Part shown: one piece after another, positions 1 through 8,783 of the stretch | Layout: each line of letters starts with the position of its first letter | Position numbering within the stretch: position 1 is the first letter of the stretch | Origin: Corynebacterium silvaticum | GTDB taxonomy: Bacteria > Actinomycetota > Actinomycetes > Mycobacteriales > Mycobacteriaceae | NCBI RefSeq assembly: GCF_004382825.2 | Contig: NZ_SDQO02000001.1 | Coordinates: 558,001 to 622,000, forward strand | Direction: 5' to 3' | Length of the DNA stretch: 64,000 bases | The notes under the pieces: model-generated | Seen by the model: only the letters and a program-made list of their open reading frames with translations | Told to the model about the DNA's origin: nothing | The model's database searches: none | Position numbers and translations under genes: made by a program

Positions 1-609
1 GCTCTTCCACTCATCGAGGATCTCGCGGATACGGTCGCCGGCAGTCTTCCAATCCGTCGAGTTCTCGGCTAGGTCTTCTGCTTCAGCTGCGAGTTCTTCC
101 TTGCGAGCGATTGCTTTGATGCGGTGCTGCTGTTTTTCCTCGCGTGCTTTTTCTCCTGCGTCGTCTGCGCCATTGATGATGGTGCCCAAACGTCGCTCAA
201 GCGATTCGATGTCGCCAATAAACGCTGCGGTAGGCAGGGTCTCCAGGATTTCTGCAGCCTTGCGCTTGATGTGATCCGCGTCGCCAGGATGCGTCTTAAG
301 CCGTGCTTCTAACAAGGCAACTTCCGTAGCGGCATCGTCGAAGCGAGCCCCGTAGTGGGCGAGGCCTTCAGCCGGGGTGCCCGCTTGCCAGGACCCGATC
401 TCTCGGTCGGTGCCTTTGTAGGTGACAAAGACAGTGCCGTCTTCTTCCACGCGACCCCATTTGCTGGGGTCGTTCTGCGGTGCAACAGGGACTGCAGGCG
501 CTGAATGCGCTGCATGTGCACCAGGGAGTGGCCCCGGAACAGCTCCTGGTCGAGGACCGGGACGAGGACCTGGGGTGGGGCCTGGCTTGGGGGAAGTGTT
601 AGAGCTCAT
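1..609 (-). CDS. DUF349 domain-containing protein, N-terminal part (truncated by window edge)
   Basis: An open frame runs on the minus strand from an ATG at 607-609 to the window edge without a stop, so only about 203 N-terminal residues are present. The first ~40 residues are a low-complexity Pro-Gly stretch with PGPRPGPRPG-type repeats. A charged helical region follows, with sequence such as TDWKTAGDRIREILDEWK near the edge, which fits the tandem helical repeats of the DUF349 family. DUF349 proteins are widespread in Actinobacteria; their biochemical role is not established. The gene is divergent from the frameshifted gene at 881. The missing C-terminus should hold further DUF349 repeats. 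Confidence 0.8.
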   Translation of the reverse strand, partial: MSSNTSPKPGPTPGPRPGPRPGAVPGPLPGAHAAHSAPAVPVAPQNDPSKWGRVEEDGTVFVTYKGTDREIGSWQAGTPAEGLAHYGARFDDAATEVALLEARLKTHPGDADHIKRKAAEILETLPTAAFIGDIESLERRLGTIINGADDAGEKAREEKQQHRIKAIARKEELAAEAEDLAENSTDWKTAGDRIREILDEWKS

Positions 610-880
610 AACGCTAGTCCGTCTTTCTATTCATCGTGCCGCGCGTCGCGGCTGCCGAAGCTTTAACAGAAGCACAAGGAGAGGAATCTCCTATTCCGAG
701 TATGCCTTATGTTTCACTTCAATAAACTTACAGGTTTCGCAATGACACTGCCGCAAAATCAAGCGTGACATTCTCAGCAACTGAGCGCATGCAGGTTGGT
801 TCTCTCAAGACCCACGTTTAGGCTTAGCTCTGAAAGCGTTGCGTACGTGCAATGTGGAAGGTAGTGGGAAGGCAGTTGTG

Positions 881-1595
881 GTGAGTATTGATACGGATAC
901 CGCGGTGGAAAGTCGTGGAAAATGTGAAACGAAACCGTGGGCCGTGTTGATTATTCCGAGCAGCCCAGCGCTTGTCTCAGAGTTATCTCCTGATGCGGCC
1001 TCAAGTGCGTTGCGCGAATGTGCGCGTCACATGATTGCAGACTTGTCTCCTGCGTCGATAGACATTGTTGGTGCATGTGATACCAACTTCCGTACAAACG
1101 TAAAAGGCAGTTTCAAAGCATGGGGCGCCCCCACGTGAATGTGGGGAAGGGGTTTTATCTTTCTGAACTTATCGCTCGTTATATTGCGGAGCCTTTTCTA
1201 GCGGATAACCCTACGGTGGACGTGGCAGAGATCAGACCGCGTCTGGGTCAACCGCGCGGTGGAGCACTCACGATTGTGGTGGTTGATGGTTCCGCTGGGT
1301 TAACTGAACGGGCACCACTTGCTTTGCTTGATGCGGGGGAAGAAACCCACCAGCTCATGGAGAAACTGTTGGCAGGGGGACCTCATGCTCTCCACGATGA
1401 CGCGGAAAAGAGAAATTCAATGCGCTGGTTACCCAAGAAAACGGTGGGGTAGTGCATCCAGACTTGTGGCATGAACTCAGTGGGCTGGAAGTAGAAGAAG
1501 CGTTTTTAGCTTTGTCTGATTCGTCTTTGGGCGTAGGAAGATTTGTTGCAGTATGGAAAGGCACAGCAGCGGGTAGGAGAAGCAGGTGTCAATAG
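881..1595 (+). pseudogene. Frameshifted conserved gene upstream of miaA (class III extradiol dioxygenase subunit B-like)
   Basis: Three consecutive open segments in three different frames read as one protein. Segment 1 (from GTG 881, or TTG 839, to the stop at 1136) contains WAVLIIPSSPALVSELSP and ends at SFKAWGAP. Segment 2 resumes as VNVGKGFYLSELIARYIAE and runs to about 1405. Segment 3 reads ALVTQENGGVVHPDLWHEL and ends GVGRFVAVWKG before a TAG at 1593. The joins fall near a run of five C at about 1130 and near the GGAAAAG/GAAA tract at 1404-1415. Actinobacterial genomes often carry a gene annotated as class III extradiol dioxygenase subunit B-like just before miaA, and the closing GVG-FVAVW pattern fits that; the family call is inference. 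GTG 881 has a GGGAAGG-like ribosome site. The end overlaps miaA. It may be a real pseudogene or two homopolymer sequencing errors. Confidence 0.65.
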
Positions 1596-2557
1596 CGGTT
1601 ACACAGCACAGAGAAAGTAGCATGCACAAGGAAAAACCGGGTCACCAGGATGCAGCCGGAATACGTCCCATCGCCGTCGTTGGTCCTACAGCGTCGGGGA
1701 AGTCAGCTCTTGGTATTGCTTTAGCGCACGAGCTAGACGGAGAGATAGTCAATGTTGACTCGATGCAGCTTTATCGAGGCATGGATATTGGCACAGCTAA
1801 ACTTTCTATTCCTGAGCGCGAAGGGATCCCTCACCACCAGCTTGATGTTTGGGAGGTCACAGAGACTGCATCGGTAGCAAGGTTCCAACAAGACGCCGTG
1901 CGCGATGTGGAAGACATCATGGCGCGTGGGAAAACCCCCATTCTCGTGGGGGGATCGATGCTGTATGTGCAAGCGCTTGTCGACGCCTGGCAATTTCCCC
2001 CCACCGATAAGAAAGTACGGTCTCGATGGGAAGCAAAACTGGCTGAAATCGGTATTGACGCGTTGCATCGCGAGCTGGCGCTACTCGATCCCGCTGCGGC
2101 GGAGATCATCGAAGACAAAGATCCTCGCAGGACAGTCCGGGCGTTGGAAGTCATTGAGCTTACTGGTCAGCCATTTCAAGCCAGACAGCCGCCCAAAAAT
2201 GGTGCTCCTCGTTGGGGGACGCGAATTCTAGGCCTATGTACGCACAGTGATTGGCTTAATCCTCGTATTGAGGTGCGCACTCGTCTCATGTTCGAGCATG
2301 GTTTTGTCGCAGAGGTTGAATCGTTGTTAGACAAAGGATTGGTAGCTGATTCGACGGCGGGACGGGCGATCGGATACGCGCAGGTTTTACAGGGAATGGC
2401 AGGTGATTTGACCTGGGATGAGGTAGTAGATCGGACGATCACGGGGACTCGCAGATATGTGCGCAGGCAAAGAAGCTGGTTTAATCGTGATCCTCGTATC
2501 TCCTGGATTGATGCTGCTGAAGACACGTCGTCGCAAGCGTTATCATTGCTAACGTGA
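1586..2557 (+). CDS. miaA: tRNA dimethylallyltransferase MiaA
   Basis: Transfers a dimethylallyl group to N6 of A37 in tRNAs that read codons starting with U, the first step toward ms2i6A37. The 323-residue protein has the family P-loop GPTASGKS at residues 33-40, then [24 protein letters not shown] and the [11 protein letters not shown] segment. The chosen GTG start is preceded by AGGAGA at 1574-1579 and overlaps the end of the upstream frameshifted gene. An in-frame ATG at 1622 is an alternative that would still keep the whole P-loop. Its stop overlaps the dapF start by four bases (GTGA), so the two genes are translationally coupled. Confidence 0.96.
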   Translation: MSIAVTQHRESSMHKEKPGHQDAAGIRPIAVVGPTASGKSALGIALAHELDGEIVNVDSMQLYRGMDIGTAKLSIPEREGIPHHQLDVWEVTETASVARFQQDAVRDVEDIMARGKTPILVGGSMLYVQALVDAWQFPPTDKKVRSRWEAKLAEIGIDALHRELALLDPAAAEIIEDKDPRRTVRALEVIELTGQPFQARQPPKNGAPRWGTRILGLCTHSDWLNPRIEVRTRLMFEHGFVAEVESLLDKGLVADSTAGRAIGYAQVLQGMAGDLTWDEVVDRTITGTRRYVRRQRSWFNRDPRISWIDAAEDTSSQALSLLT

Positions 2558-3447
2558 CTGTGACACATGAACTACCTCAGCAGATCTCGTTTGCTAAAGG
2601 CCATGGGACTGAAAATGACTTTGTAATTATCGAGGATCTTGACGCGAAGCTACCGTTGACGCCTCAGATCATAAGCGCCATGTGCGATCGTCGAGCGGGC
2701 GTGGGCGCAGACGGTGTTTTACGCGTTGCTCGTGTTGGGGCATTGCTGGATTCCGGTGTGCTTGCCCAAGCCCCGGAAGGGCTAGACCCATCTGACTATT
2801 TTATGGACTATTACAACGCGGATGGCTCCGCTGCAGAGATGTGCGGTAATGGAATACGCGTGTTTGCCCATTGGCTGAGGTCGCGAGCTTTAGTCGATGC
2901 AGATGACTTTAGTATTGGCACTCGTGAAGGAGTTCGTACCGTTTCGGTCCACTCCTTTAGTGCAACGGATGCTGACGTTAGCGTTGATATGGGACCAGCC
3001 GAGGTCACCGGTATCTCAACATGTCGTATCGGTACGGCCTCATACGCAGGTATGGGCGTGGATATGGGCAATCCACATCTTGCCTGTGTGGTTCCGGGTT
3101 TGACTCCGGAAGGCTTATCAGAGGTTGATCTGGTGCAGCCTGTTATTGACGGCGAGTTTTTCCCAGAGGGAGTCAACGTAGAGCTGCTTACGGAACTCGA
3201 TCAACAATCGCAGATCCATATGCGTGTGTATGAACGTGGCGTGGGAGAGACCCGCAGTTGCGGCACCGGTACCGTCGCTGCGGCGCGCTCGGCGCTAGCT
3301 GATGCTGGGCTTGTCGACGGCCACGTGGTGGTATATATTCCTGGTGGCAGTGTCAGCGTGACAATCCAAGGAGACACCTCCGTTTTGCGGGGTCCCTCGA
3401 AAATCGTTGCGTGGGGCCAGCTGGATACCCGCGGTTTAAGCGCATAA
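2554..3447 (+). CDS. dapF: Diaminopimelate epimerase DapF
   Basis: Converts LL-diaminopimelate to the meso form, giving the direct precursor of lysine and the peptidoglycan cross-linking residue. The 297-residue protein has the two catalytic cysteines of this PLP-independent epimerase: Cys97 in [11 protein letters not shown] and Cys236 in [21 protein letters not shown] near the N-terminus and GNPHLACVV in the middle are also family-typical. The GTG start overlaps the miaA stop by four bases, which fixes the start. A strong hairpin follows the stop. Confidence 0.97.
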   Translation: MTVTHELPQQISFAKGHGTENDFVIIEDLDAKLPLTPQIISAMCDRRAGVGADGVLRVARVGALLDSGVLAQAPEGLDPSDYFMDYYNADGSAAEMCGNGIRVFAHWLRSRALVDADDFSIGTREGVRTVSVHSFSATDADVSVDMGPAEVTGISTCRIGTASYAGMGVDMGNPHLACVVPGLTPEGLSEVDLVQPVIDGEFFPEGVNVELLTELDQQSQIHMRVYERGVGETRSCGTGTVAAARSALADAGLVDGHVVVYIPGGSVSVTIQGDTSVLRGPSKIVAWGQLDTRGLSA

Positions 3448-3462
3448 ACCCGTTAGATGAAT

Positions 3463-3498
3463 AAACGCCCGGACCGAGACATATCGGTGCGGGCGTTT
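3463..3498. terminator. Bidirectional hairpin between dapF and the 174-aa membrane protein
   Basis: AAACGCCCG at 3463-3471 pairs perfectly with CGGGCGTTT at 3490-3498, and the loop side carries a further ACCGA/TCGGT pairing. It lies between two convergent genes, so it can serve both. The A-run on one side and T-run on the other make it symmetric. Confidence 0.85.
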
Positions 3499-3515
3499 GC
3501 TGGTAAAAGGTGAGG

Positions 3516-4040
3516 CTAATTCTCACTCAGCCGTTTTGCGGCGCGTCGTGCGGCAATCCACGATTCCTCAAAATCAGAGGCACGACGGTCTGTAACCTCA
3601 AGGATTTTCTCTAGTTGCCCGATGGCCAACGCCTTAGTGAGGTGTCCATCGGCGCGGGTCAGGAATCGGCGCGAGGTCTTCCGAAGATAATGGAAAGCCT
3701 CAATATCCGGGTCGCTGCTTTCTGGGTCCAGAAGCGCAGGACGATAGAGGGTGCGATCTGCGATCGACTCCATGTCCGTACCCGTCTCAAACCTGTCATA
3801 CTGCGTGAGGATATCTTGTATATCCTCAAGTGTGAGCCGGATGGAAGCACGGAGAGAATCTATCTCCCGTGTATTGGGACGGTGCTGAGTCATGAAGGTT
3901 GTTGCGCCGATAATGATGATAGAGAGCATCACTCCGGGAAACTTGAGCCATATAACGAGGCAGACACAAGCAAAAGAGATCGCGATGTAAGGCCAGAGCG
4001 GCCTACGTCCTGCGTCGCTAATTCCAGCGAATTCCGGCAT
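3516..4040 (-). CDS. Uncharacterised membrane protein, 174 aa
   Basis: I do not recognise a named family. Residues about 13-33 (LWPYIAISFACVCLVIWL) and 35-50 (GVMLSIIIIGATTFM) are two closely spaced hydrophobic helices, so the protein is probably a membrane hairpin with a cytoplasmic C-terminal domain of about 120 residues. That domain is helical and charged, and ends in FEESWIAARRAAKRLSEN. ATG 4040 has AAGGAAC eight bases upstream. It lies 94 bp downstream of the Gly/Cys-tail protein on the same strand, with no clear terminator between, so the two may be co-transcribed. Confidence 0.7.
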   Translation of the reverse strand: MPEFAGISDAGRRPLWPYIAISFACVCLVIWLKFPGVMLSIIIIGATTFMTQHRPNTREIDSLRASIRLTLEDIQDILTQYDRFETGTDMESIADRTLYRPALLDPESSDPDIEAFHYLRKTSRRFLTRADGHLTKALAIGQLEKILEVTDRRASDFEESWIAARRAAKRLSEN

Positions 4041-4134
4041 TATTTATCGTTCCTTTGGCATCAAGTTGCTGCGCGATTATGAGATGATATGGCCTAAAAC
4101 TAAGTAAGGGGTGGGCAAAGAAATAATCGGGAGA

Positions 4135-4890
4135 TCAGTGTCCACCACAGCCGCAGCCACCAGAACCGCATCCGCCGCCGGAACCACATCCACCTGATTC
4201 TGGAACGGACACGGATCCCACCAACACGGCTTTGCCTGAGATGACGGAGTCACGTTCTGGCAGAGAAGCTGCGTCGGGCAAACAGACGTCAAAGGGGAAA
4301 GGCCCGTCGACGGTTGCATGGATAAACCGTGAACCTGTGAGGGTATTCGTTCTGTACTCGGCTGACAAGACACGGACGTTAAAAGTTGCAAAAGCATCAG
4401 GGGCGGCAGTGCCATTGCCAGACATCACTGTAAGAGCGCCCTCGCTGACTACCGTTCCCAGGATCTCGGGGGAGGCCTGTTCAAAGTCTGTGATAGTCGG
4501 ATACGTGATCACGTCGAAAGCGAGAGCAGATAAGCCTAGTTGTTGCCAACGCTGCTCGGGCTCGTCGACAAGCAAAGGCCCTTGCGCAAGATTGCAGGCC
4601 ACTGTTGTGACTTCTTGCCCGTTGTAATCAACAATTTCGCACAATGCGAGGACGTCATTCACCATGGAGATATGCGCGAATGATTGAGTAACGGAGTCGA
4701 AGCCAGCAAAAGTTGCAAACGGCTCGACCGCCAGGATATTAATTTGTGCGCCGGAGTCGTCTGCATACTGAATAAGCTGTCCACCACGGACTTCGCCGGT
4801 CACGGCAAGTTTATCGGTGGCGATGGCTGCTTCAACGGCATCCTGCCACTTGTCAAAGGTCATACCAATGCTCAAGAGATCAGTGCTCAT
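4135..4890 (-). CDS. Uncharacterised protein with Gly/Cys-rich C-terminal tail
   Basis: 251 residues with no family I can name. About 230 residues look like a soluble acidic domain (start STDLLSIGMTFDKWQDAVEAAI; later FDVITYPTITDFEQASPEIL). The last ~17 residues are almost only Gly, Cys and Ser, ending GGCGSGGCGCGGH, with five cysteines and a terminal His. Such a tail could bind a metal or a surface, but this is inference. There is no signal peptide. The ATG is the first start, and a TACAAT hexamer sits only eight bases before it on the minus strand, so a leaderless transcript is possible. Confidence 0.72.
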   Translation of the reverse strand: MSTDLLSIGMTFDKWQDAVEAAIATDKLAVTGEVRGGQLIQYADDSGAQINILAVEPFATFAGFDSVTQSFAHISMVNDVLALCEIVDYNGQEVTTVACNLAQGPLLVDEPEQRWQQLGLSALAFDVITYPTITDFEQASPEILGTVVSEGALTVMSGNGTAAPDAFATFNVRVLSAEYRTNTLTGSRFIHATVDGPFPFDVCLPDAASLPERDSVISGKAVLVGSVSVPESGGCGSGGGCGSGGCGCGGH

Positions 4891-4898
4891 AGCGTCTG

Positions 4899-4904
4899 AT
4901 TGTA
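4899..4904 (-). promoter_or_regulatory. Candidate -10 box giving a leaderless transcript
   Basis: On the minus strand TACAAT ends eight bases before the ATG at 4890, so transcription would start at or next to the start codon. No good -35 hexamer is visible 17 bases upstream. Leaderless mRNAs are common in corynebacteria, which makes this reasonable but unproven. Confidence 0.35.
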
Positions 4905-5131
4905 TCCCTTTGTGACCCTATTGATGGCATTGGAACTATTTCTCAGGAGTTCTTCTTACTCACGGAGGCTGACACTGCGTTACGACGAGACATAGACGAG
5001 CACGGTTGTATGTCACAGAAAAACATGTGAGGTTGGCTCTTGTGCTACGTTTTTGCTGCGTTCGCTAACAAAGATCATCGGTGCAAAGTACTAGTGTCGG
5101 GCTATTCAACATGCGACAATAGTCGGTAACG

Positions 5132-6751
5132 ATGACTAAAAATAATGAAACCCCAATTCACGACCAGATCCTCAACTCCGATCATTCATCAGAGCAGCTA
5201 GGAACCGCGCATGATGACCTCCTTGACCAAGCCTTCAGGGACCATCGGCCTGTAGCACCGTATGAAGATTCTGGAGTAGATCAATCTGGGCTTCTTAGTT
5301 CTCGGCATGCAGATGGAGCAGCGTCCTCGTCTGGTGTGTCGGAGACCAAGCGGCCTACTGTTGGTGAGCTTGATCTAGAAGCTCGATCCAGCCTGCGCAG
5401 CCTCACCCGAGGCTCAAGTATCCATGCGACAGACCAAGATGACGGCTATGACGTTGAGTACCGAAAATTACGCCTAGAACGTGTGATTCTTGTCGGTGTG
5501 TGGACGCAAGGAACTACTGCAGAAGTAGAAGCCACTATGCAGGAACTTGCAGCTCTGGCTGAGACAGCAGGGTCGGAAGTTGTGGACATGCTCTATCAAA
5601 AGCGTGATAAGCCTGACCCAGGAACCTATATCGGTTCCGGTAAAGTAGTAGAGCTTAAAGACATCGTGATGTCTACCGGTGTGGATACCGTGGTGTGCGA
5701 TGGTGAACTCTCGCCGGGACAGATGATTGCGCTGGAAAAAGCCCTAGATGTTAAGGTCATCGACCGAACGATGCTGATCCTTGATATCTTTGCCCAGCAC
5801 GCTAAGAGCAAAGAGGGTAAAGCTCAGGTGTCATTGGCACAGATGGAATACCTCATTACCCGAGTTCGCGGTTGGGGTGGGGCATTGTCTCGGCAAGCGG
5901 GTGGCCGAGCAGGCTCCAATGGTGGCGTAGGCCTGCGTGGACCCGGTGAAACAAAGATCGAGGCAGATCGTCGTCGCCTTCGTTCAGACATGGCTAAATT
6001 GCGTAAAGAAATCGCTGGTATGAAAACAGCGAGGGAAGTGAAACGCTCGCAACGTCGCGAGTCTACGATTCCTCAGATCGCGATCGCCGGCTATACCAAC
6101 GCTGGAAAATCATCCCTTATCAATGCTCTTACTGGTGCGGGCGTGCTTGTGGAGGACGCACTGTTTGCGACCCTGGATCCGACCACCAGGCGCGCTGAGC
6201 TTGCCGACGGCCGATCCGTGGTCTTTACCGATACCGTGGGTTTTGTCTGTCACTTGCCCACCCAGCTAGTGGAAGCATTCCGGTCTACCCTTGAAGAGGT
6301 CGTGGGGGCAGACCTTGTCCTCCACGTTGTTGACGGTTCCGATCCTTTCCCGCTGGAACAGATCAAAGCTGTTAACGGAGTGATCTCTGACATTGTGCGG
6401 GAGCTGAAAGTAGAAGCGCCACCAGAGATCATCGTGGTCAATAAGATTGATCAGGCAGATCCATTGATCCTTGCAGAGCTGCGCCACGCGTTGGATGACG
6501 TGGTGTTTGTATCGGCGCAAGAAGGCGACGGCATTCCTGAGCTGGAAGCTCGTATCGAGCTTTTCCTGAATACGCTAGACGCACATGTTCATCTGCTGAT
6601 CCCCTTTACCCGGGGAGATATCGTGTCGCGGCTCCACAAATTTGGAACGGTTTTGTCTGAGGAATATCACGCGGAAGGCACGCTTATCGACGTCCGCCTA
6701 CCGCATTCTTTGGCATCAGAACTAGGGGAGTACCAGGTTACTTCTGCCTAA
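5132..6751 (+). CDS. hflX: Ribosome-associated GTPase HflX
   Basis: HflX binds 50S and 70S ribosomes and can split stalled ribosomes during stress. The 539-residue protein has a long acidic N-terminal extension (about residues 1-110), the HflX nucleotide-binding N-domain, the glycine-rich GGRAGSNGGVGLRGPGETK segment near residues 250-272, and a G domain with AGYTNAGKSSL (about residue 320), DTVGFV and NKID. The length exceeds E. coli HflX because of the N-terminal extension, as is usual in corynebacteria. The ATG at 5132 lacks a clear ribosome site; a GACAAT hexamer lies about 11 bases before it. A hairpin follows at 6760. Confidence 0.94.
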   Translation: MTKNNETPIHDQILNSDHSSEQLGTAHDDLLDQAFRDHRPVAPYEDSGVDQSGLLSSRHADGAASSSGVSETKRPTVGELDLEARSSLRSLTRGSSIHATDQDDGYDVEYRKLRLERVILVGVWTQGTTAEVEATMQELAALAETAGSEVVDMLYQKRDKPDPGTYIGSGKVVELKDIVMSTGVDTVVCDGELSPGQMIALEKALDVKVIDRTMLILDIFAQHAKSKEGKAQVSLAQMEYLITRVRGWGGALSRQAGGRAGSNGGVGLRGPGETKIEADRRRLRSDMAKLRKEIAGMKTAREVKRSQRRESTIPQIAIAGYTNAGKSSLINALTGAGVLVEDALFATLDPTTRRAELADGRSVVFTDTVGFVCHLPTQLVEAFRSTLEEVVGADLVLHVVDGSDPFPLEQIKAVNGVISDIVRELKVEAPPEIIVVNKIDQADPLILAELRHALDDVVFVSAQEGDGIPELEARIELFLNTLDAHVHLLIPFTRGDIVSRLHKFGTVLSEEYHAEGTLIDVRLPHSLASELGEYQVTSA

Positions 6752-6759
6752 TAATCCGA

Positions 6760-6794
6760 GGTGGGGGCGAAAACCGTACATGGTGCCCCCACTT
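6760..6794 (+). terminator. Terminator after hflX
   Basis: GTGGGGGC at 6761-6768 pairs perfectly with GCCCCCAC at 6785-6792 and is followed by TTTCTT. A second small hairpin, CCCC-TTT-GGGG at 6808-6818, lies between it and the permease start. Confidence 0.8.
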
Positions 6795-6834
6795 TCTTGG
6801 AGAAAAGCCCCTTTGGGGGTGATAATAAAGGCTC

Positions 6835-8121
6835 GTGAGCAAAACTTCCTGGGGATGGACCCTTCACGGCGACGGTAAGACGATTGCCCCTGGTGCCGTA
6901 GTAGCACCAGAAGAACGATTGAGTTGGGGTCGGACCGTAGGTATCGGCATGCAGCACGTAATTGCAATGTTCGGCGCAACGTTGCTGGTGCCCACCCTGA
7001 CCGGGTTCCCTGTGAATACCACCTTGCTCTTCTCCGGAATCAGCACCATGCTGTTCCTCCTGATCACTCGAAACCGGCTTCCCTCTTATTTGGGTAGCTC
7101 GTTTGGCTTTATTGCGCCGCTGATTGCCTCTCAAAGTGAAGGTATCGCTGTCCAGCTGGGTGGCGTAGTGGTCACGGGTCTTGTGCTCATCGCGGTGGGT
7201 TTTATAGTCAAAGCTGCCGGTAAACGAGTTATCGATCTTGTTATGCCACCTGCTGTCACGGGTGCCATTGTCGCGCTCATCGGGCTTAACCTTGCTCCGG
7301 CGGCTACCTCTAATTTCCAAGCGCAGCCACTGGTAGCAACGGTAACTTTGGCTGCGATCCTCTTTTTCACGGTTGCTGGGCGCGGAATGGTCGCCAGGCT
7401 GGGGATCCTCATTGGCGTCATCATAGGCTGGGTTTTTGCTGCTCTGACCGGAAATCTTTCCGAAGGTGCAACTACCGCTATTCACGATGCTGCATGGATC
7501 GGGTTACCGCAGTTCCACACACCGCAATTTACGGTGCACACCATCCTGGTGACTTTGCCGGTAGTGATCGTTCTTATCGCGGAGAACGTAGGACACGTCA
7601 AAGCCGTGAGCGAGATGACCGGGCGTGATCTAGACGATTTGGCTGGCGACGCACTCATCGCGGATGGTCTAGGAACTACTTTCGCCGGAGGCTTTGGCGG
7701 ATCAGGTACCACCACATATGCAGAAAACATCGGTGTTATGGCAGCAACGCGAGTTTACTCAACAGCTGCTTATTGGATTGCGGCTTTGACTGCAGTCGTC
7801 TTGGCTTTTATCCCGAAGTTCGGGGCGCTCATTTTCACTATTCCTACGGGCGTTCTCGGTGGTGCGGCCATCGTCTTGTACGGCCTTATCGGAATGCTTG
7901 GCGTGCGGATTTGGCAAGACAACAAGGTCAACTTTAATAACCCGGTGAATCTTACCGCTGCAGCCGTGGCACTTATTGCGGGAATCGGAAATCTGACTCT
8001 CACAGTCTTCGGCGTTGAGCTTCAAGGTATCGCTTGGGGTTCCATGGGCATCATCGTCTTCTACCCAATCCTGCGATGGTTGTACACCCGCGTTGGCGAG
8101 GGACAAACAGCACGATTTTAA
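6835..8121 (+). CDS. NCS2-family uracil permease (UraA/PyrP type)
   Basis: Proton-linked uptake of uracil (possibly xanthine) across the cytoplasmic membrane. The 428-residue protein is almost wholly hydrophobic helices, 12-14 by eye. It has the NCS2 signatures QHVIAMFGATLLVPTLTGF near residues 39-57, SSFGFIAP, and AENVGHVKAVSEMTGRDLDD, whose glutamate aligns with the substrate-site Glu of UraA. The GTG start keeps the short cytoplasmic N-terminus and has AAAGG just upstream. It stands alone between two terminators; no PyrR-type leader was recognised. Uracil is favoured over purines from the UraA-like core, not proven. Confidence 0.88.
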   Translation: MSKTSWGWTLHGDGKTIAPGAVVAPEERLSWGRTVGIGMQHVIAMFGATLLVPTLTGFPVNTTLLFSGISTMLFLLITRNRLPSYLGSSFGFIAPLIASQSEGIAVQLGGVVVTGLVLIAVGFIVKAAGKRVIDLVMPPAVTGAIVALIGLNLAPAATSNFQAQPLVATVTLAAILFFTVAGRGMVARLGILIGVIIGWVFAALTGNLSEGATTAIHDAAWIGLPQFHTPQFTVHTILVTLPVVIVLIAENVGHVKAVSEMTGRDLDDLAGDALIADGLGTTFAGGFGGSGTTTYAENIGVMAATRVYSTAAYWIAALTAVVLAFIPKFGALIFTIPTGVLGGAAIVLYGLIGMLGVRIWQDNKVNFNNPVNLTAAAVALIAGIGNLTLTVFGVELQGIAWGSMGIIVFYPILRWLYTRVGEGQTARF

Positions 8122-8124
8122 CAA

Positions 8125-8170
8125 CAGGCCAGTATCCTGATCGCTGATTCTTGATCAGGATACTGGCCTG
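8125..8170 (+). terminator. Terminator after the uracil permease
   Basis: An 18-bp perfect inverted repeat, 8125-8142 with 8153-8170, around a 10-base loop. The arm begins CAGGCCAGTATCC. It is followed by CGCTATTTTC. The arm is long for an intrinsic terminator but like others in this window. Confidence 0.8.
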
Positions 8171-8246
8171 CGCTATTTTCTATGAGAACATAGCCGGCGT
8201 ACGTGTACCGTGTATCCATAGAGGTCATGAATAGGAGGGGACCCTC

Positions 8247-8750
8247 ATGGAACATATACAACAGTCAGTGATTGAGAACCGGCTCCTTGTTGGAATCCAC
8301 TATAAGGTCCCGCTCTTGGAGATTCCTACGGTGTTTGAGCCAGCATATACAGCTCTCGGGGATCTGTTTAAAAAGCACGGAATGGCGCCTGCTGCCCAAG
8401 TGGCTTATTACTATGAGATCTCAGATGGAGTAATACACATGGCTCCAGCATTTGTGGTGTCCCCGAAAGACTGGCCCTTGCTGGAGGCTGCGTGCGAGAC
8501 TTCTGACGATGCTCATCACGAGTATCTTCCTGGCCAGGTAGGGGCGATGGCTACATGGAAAACACCAAGCACTGCCGCAGCATTTATGGAACATAGGGGG
8601 TCGTATTCTGATCTTCCCATGCTGTGGAGTGAACTGGAGAAACGAGTATCAGAATGCGGGGAACCAGGGCTGCTTCGCTGGGAAGAGTACACGGTGATGT
8701 CGGAGCAAGAGGAAGAACGTGTGACTCGCTTGTATTGGTCGTATTCCTAA
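8247..8750 (+). CDS. GyrI-like (AraC effector-binding) domain protein
   Basis: 167 residues matching the GyrI-like small-molecule-binding fold: an N-terminal strand LLVGIHYKVPLLEIP, a helix carrying FEPAYTALGDLFKKHG, the YYEI strand, and near the end a second repeat TAAAFMEHRGSYSDLPMLWSELE. No helix-turn-helix is present, so this is a stand-alone ligand-binding domain. A strong AGGAGGGG site at 8232-8240 supports the ATG. It is a single-gene unit; the ligand is unknown. Confidence 0.8.
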   Translation: MEHIQQSVIENRLLVGIHYKVPLLEIPTVFEPAYTALGDLFKKHGMAPAAQVAYYYEISDGVIHMAPAFVVSPKDWPLLEAACETSDDAHHEYLPGQVGAMATWKTPSTAAAFMEHRGSYSDLPMLWSELEKRVSECGEPGLLRWEEYTVMSEQEEERVTRLYWSYS

Positions 8751-8783
8751 GCTTGTTTGCCTCTTTGCCCCGGCTACTTGGAT

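Noticed and set aside
810..840. TTTAGGCTTAGC resembling a DtxR box
   Set aside because: Too many mismatches to the 19-bp palindrome and not symmetric. No convincing DtxR box was found in the window.
6748..7485. 245-residue open frame antisense to the uracil permease
   Set aside because: It overlaps a clear membrane permease; the product is low-complexity and charged with no recognisable motif, as expected of a shadow frame.
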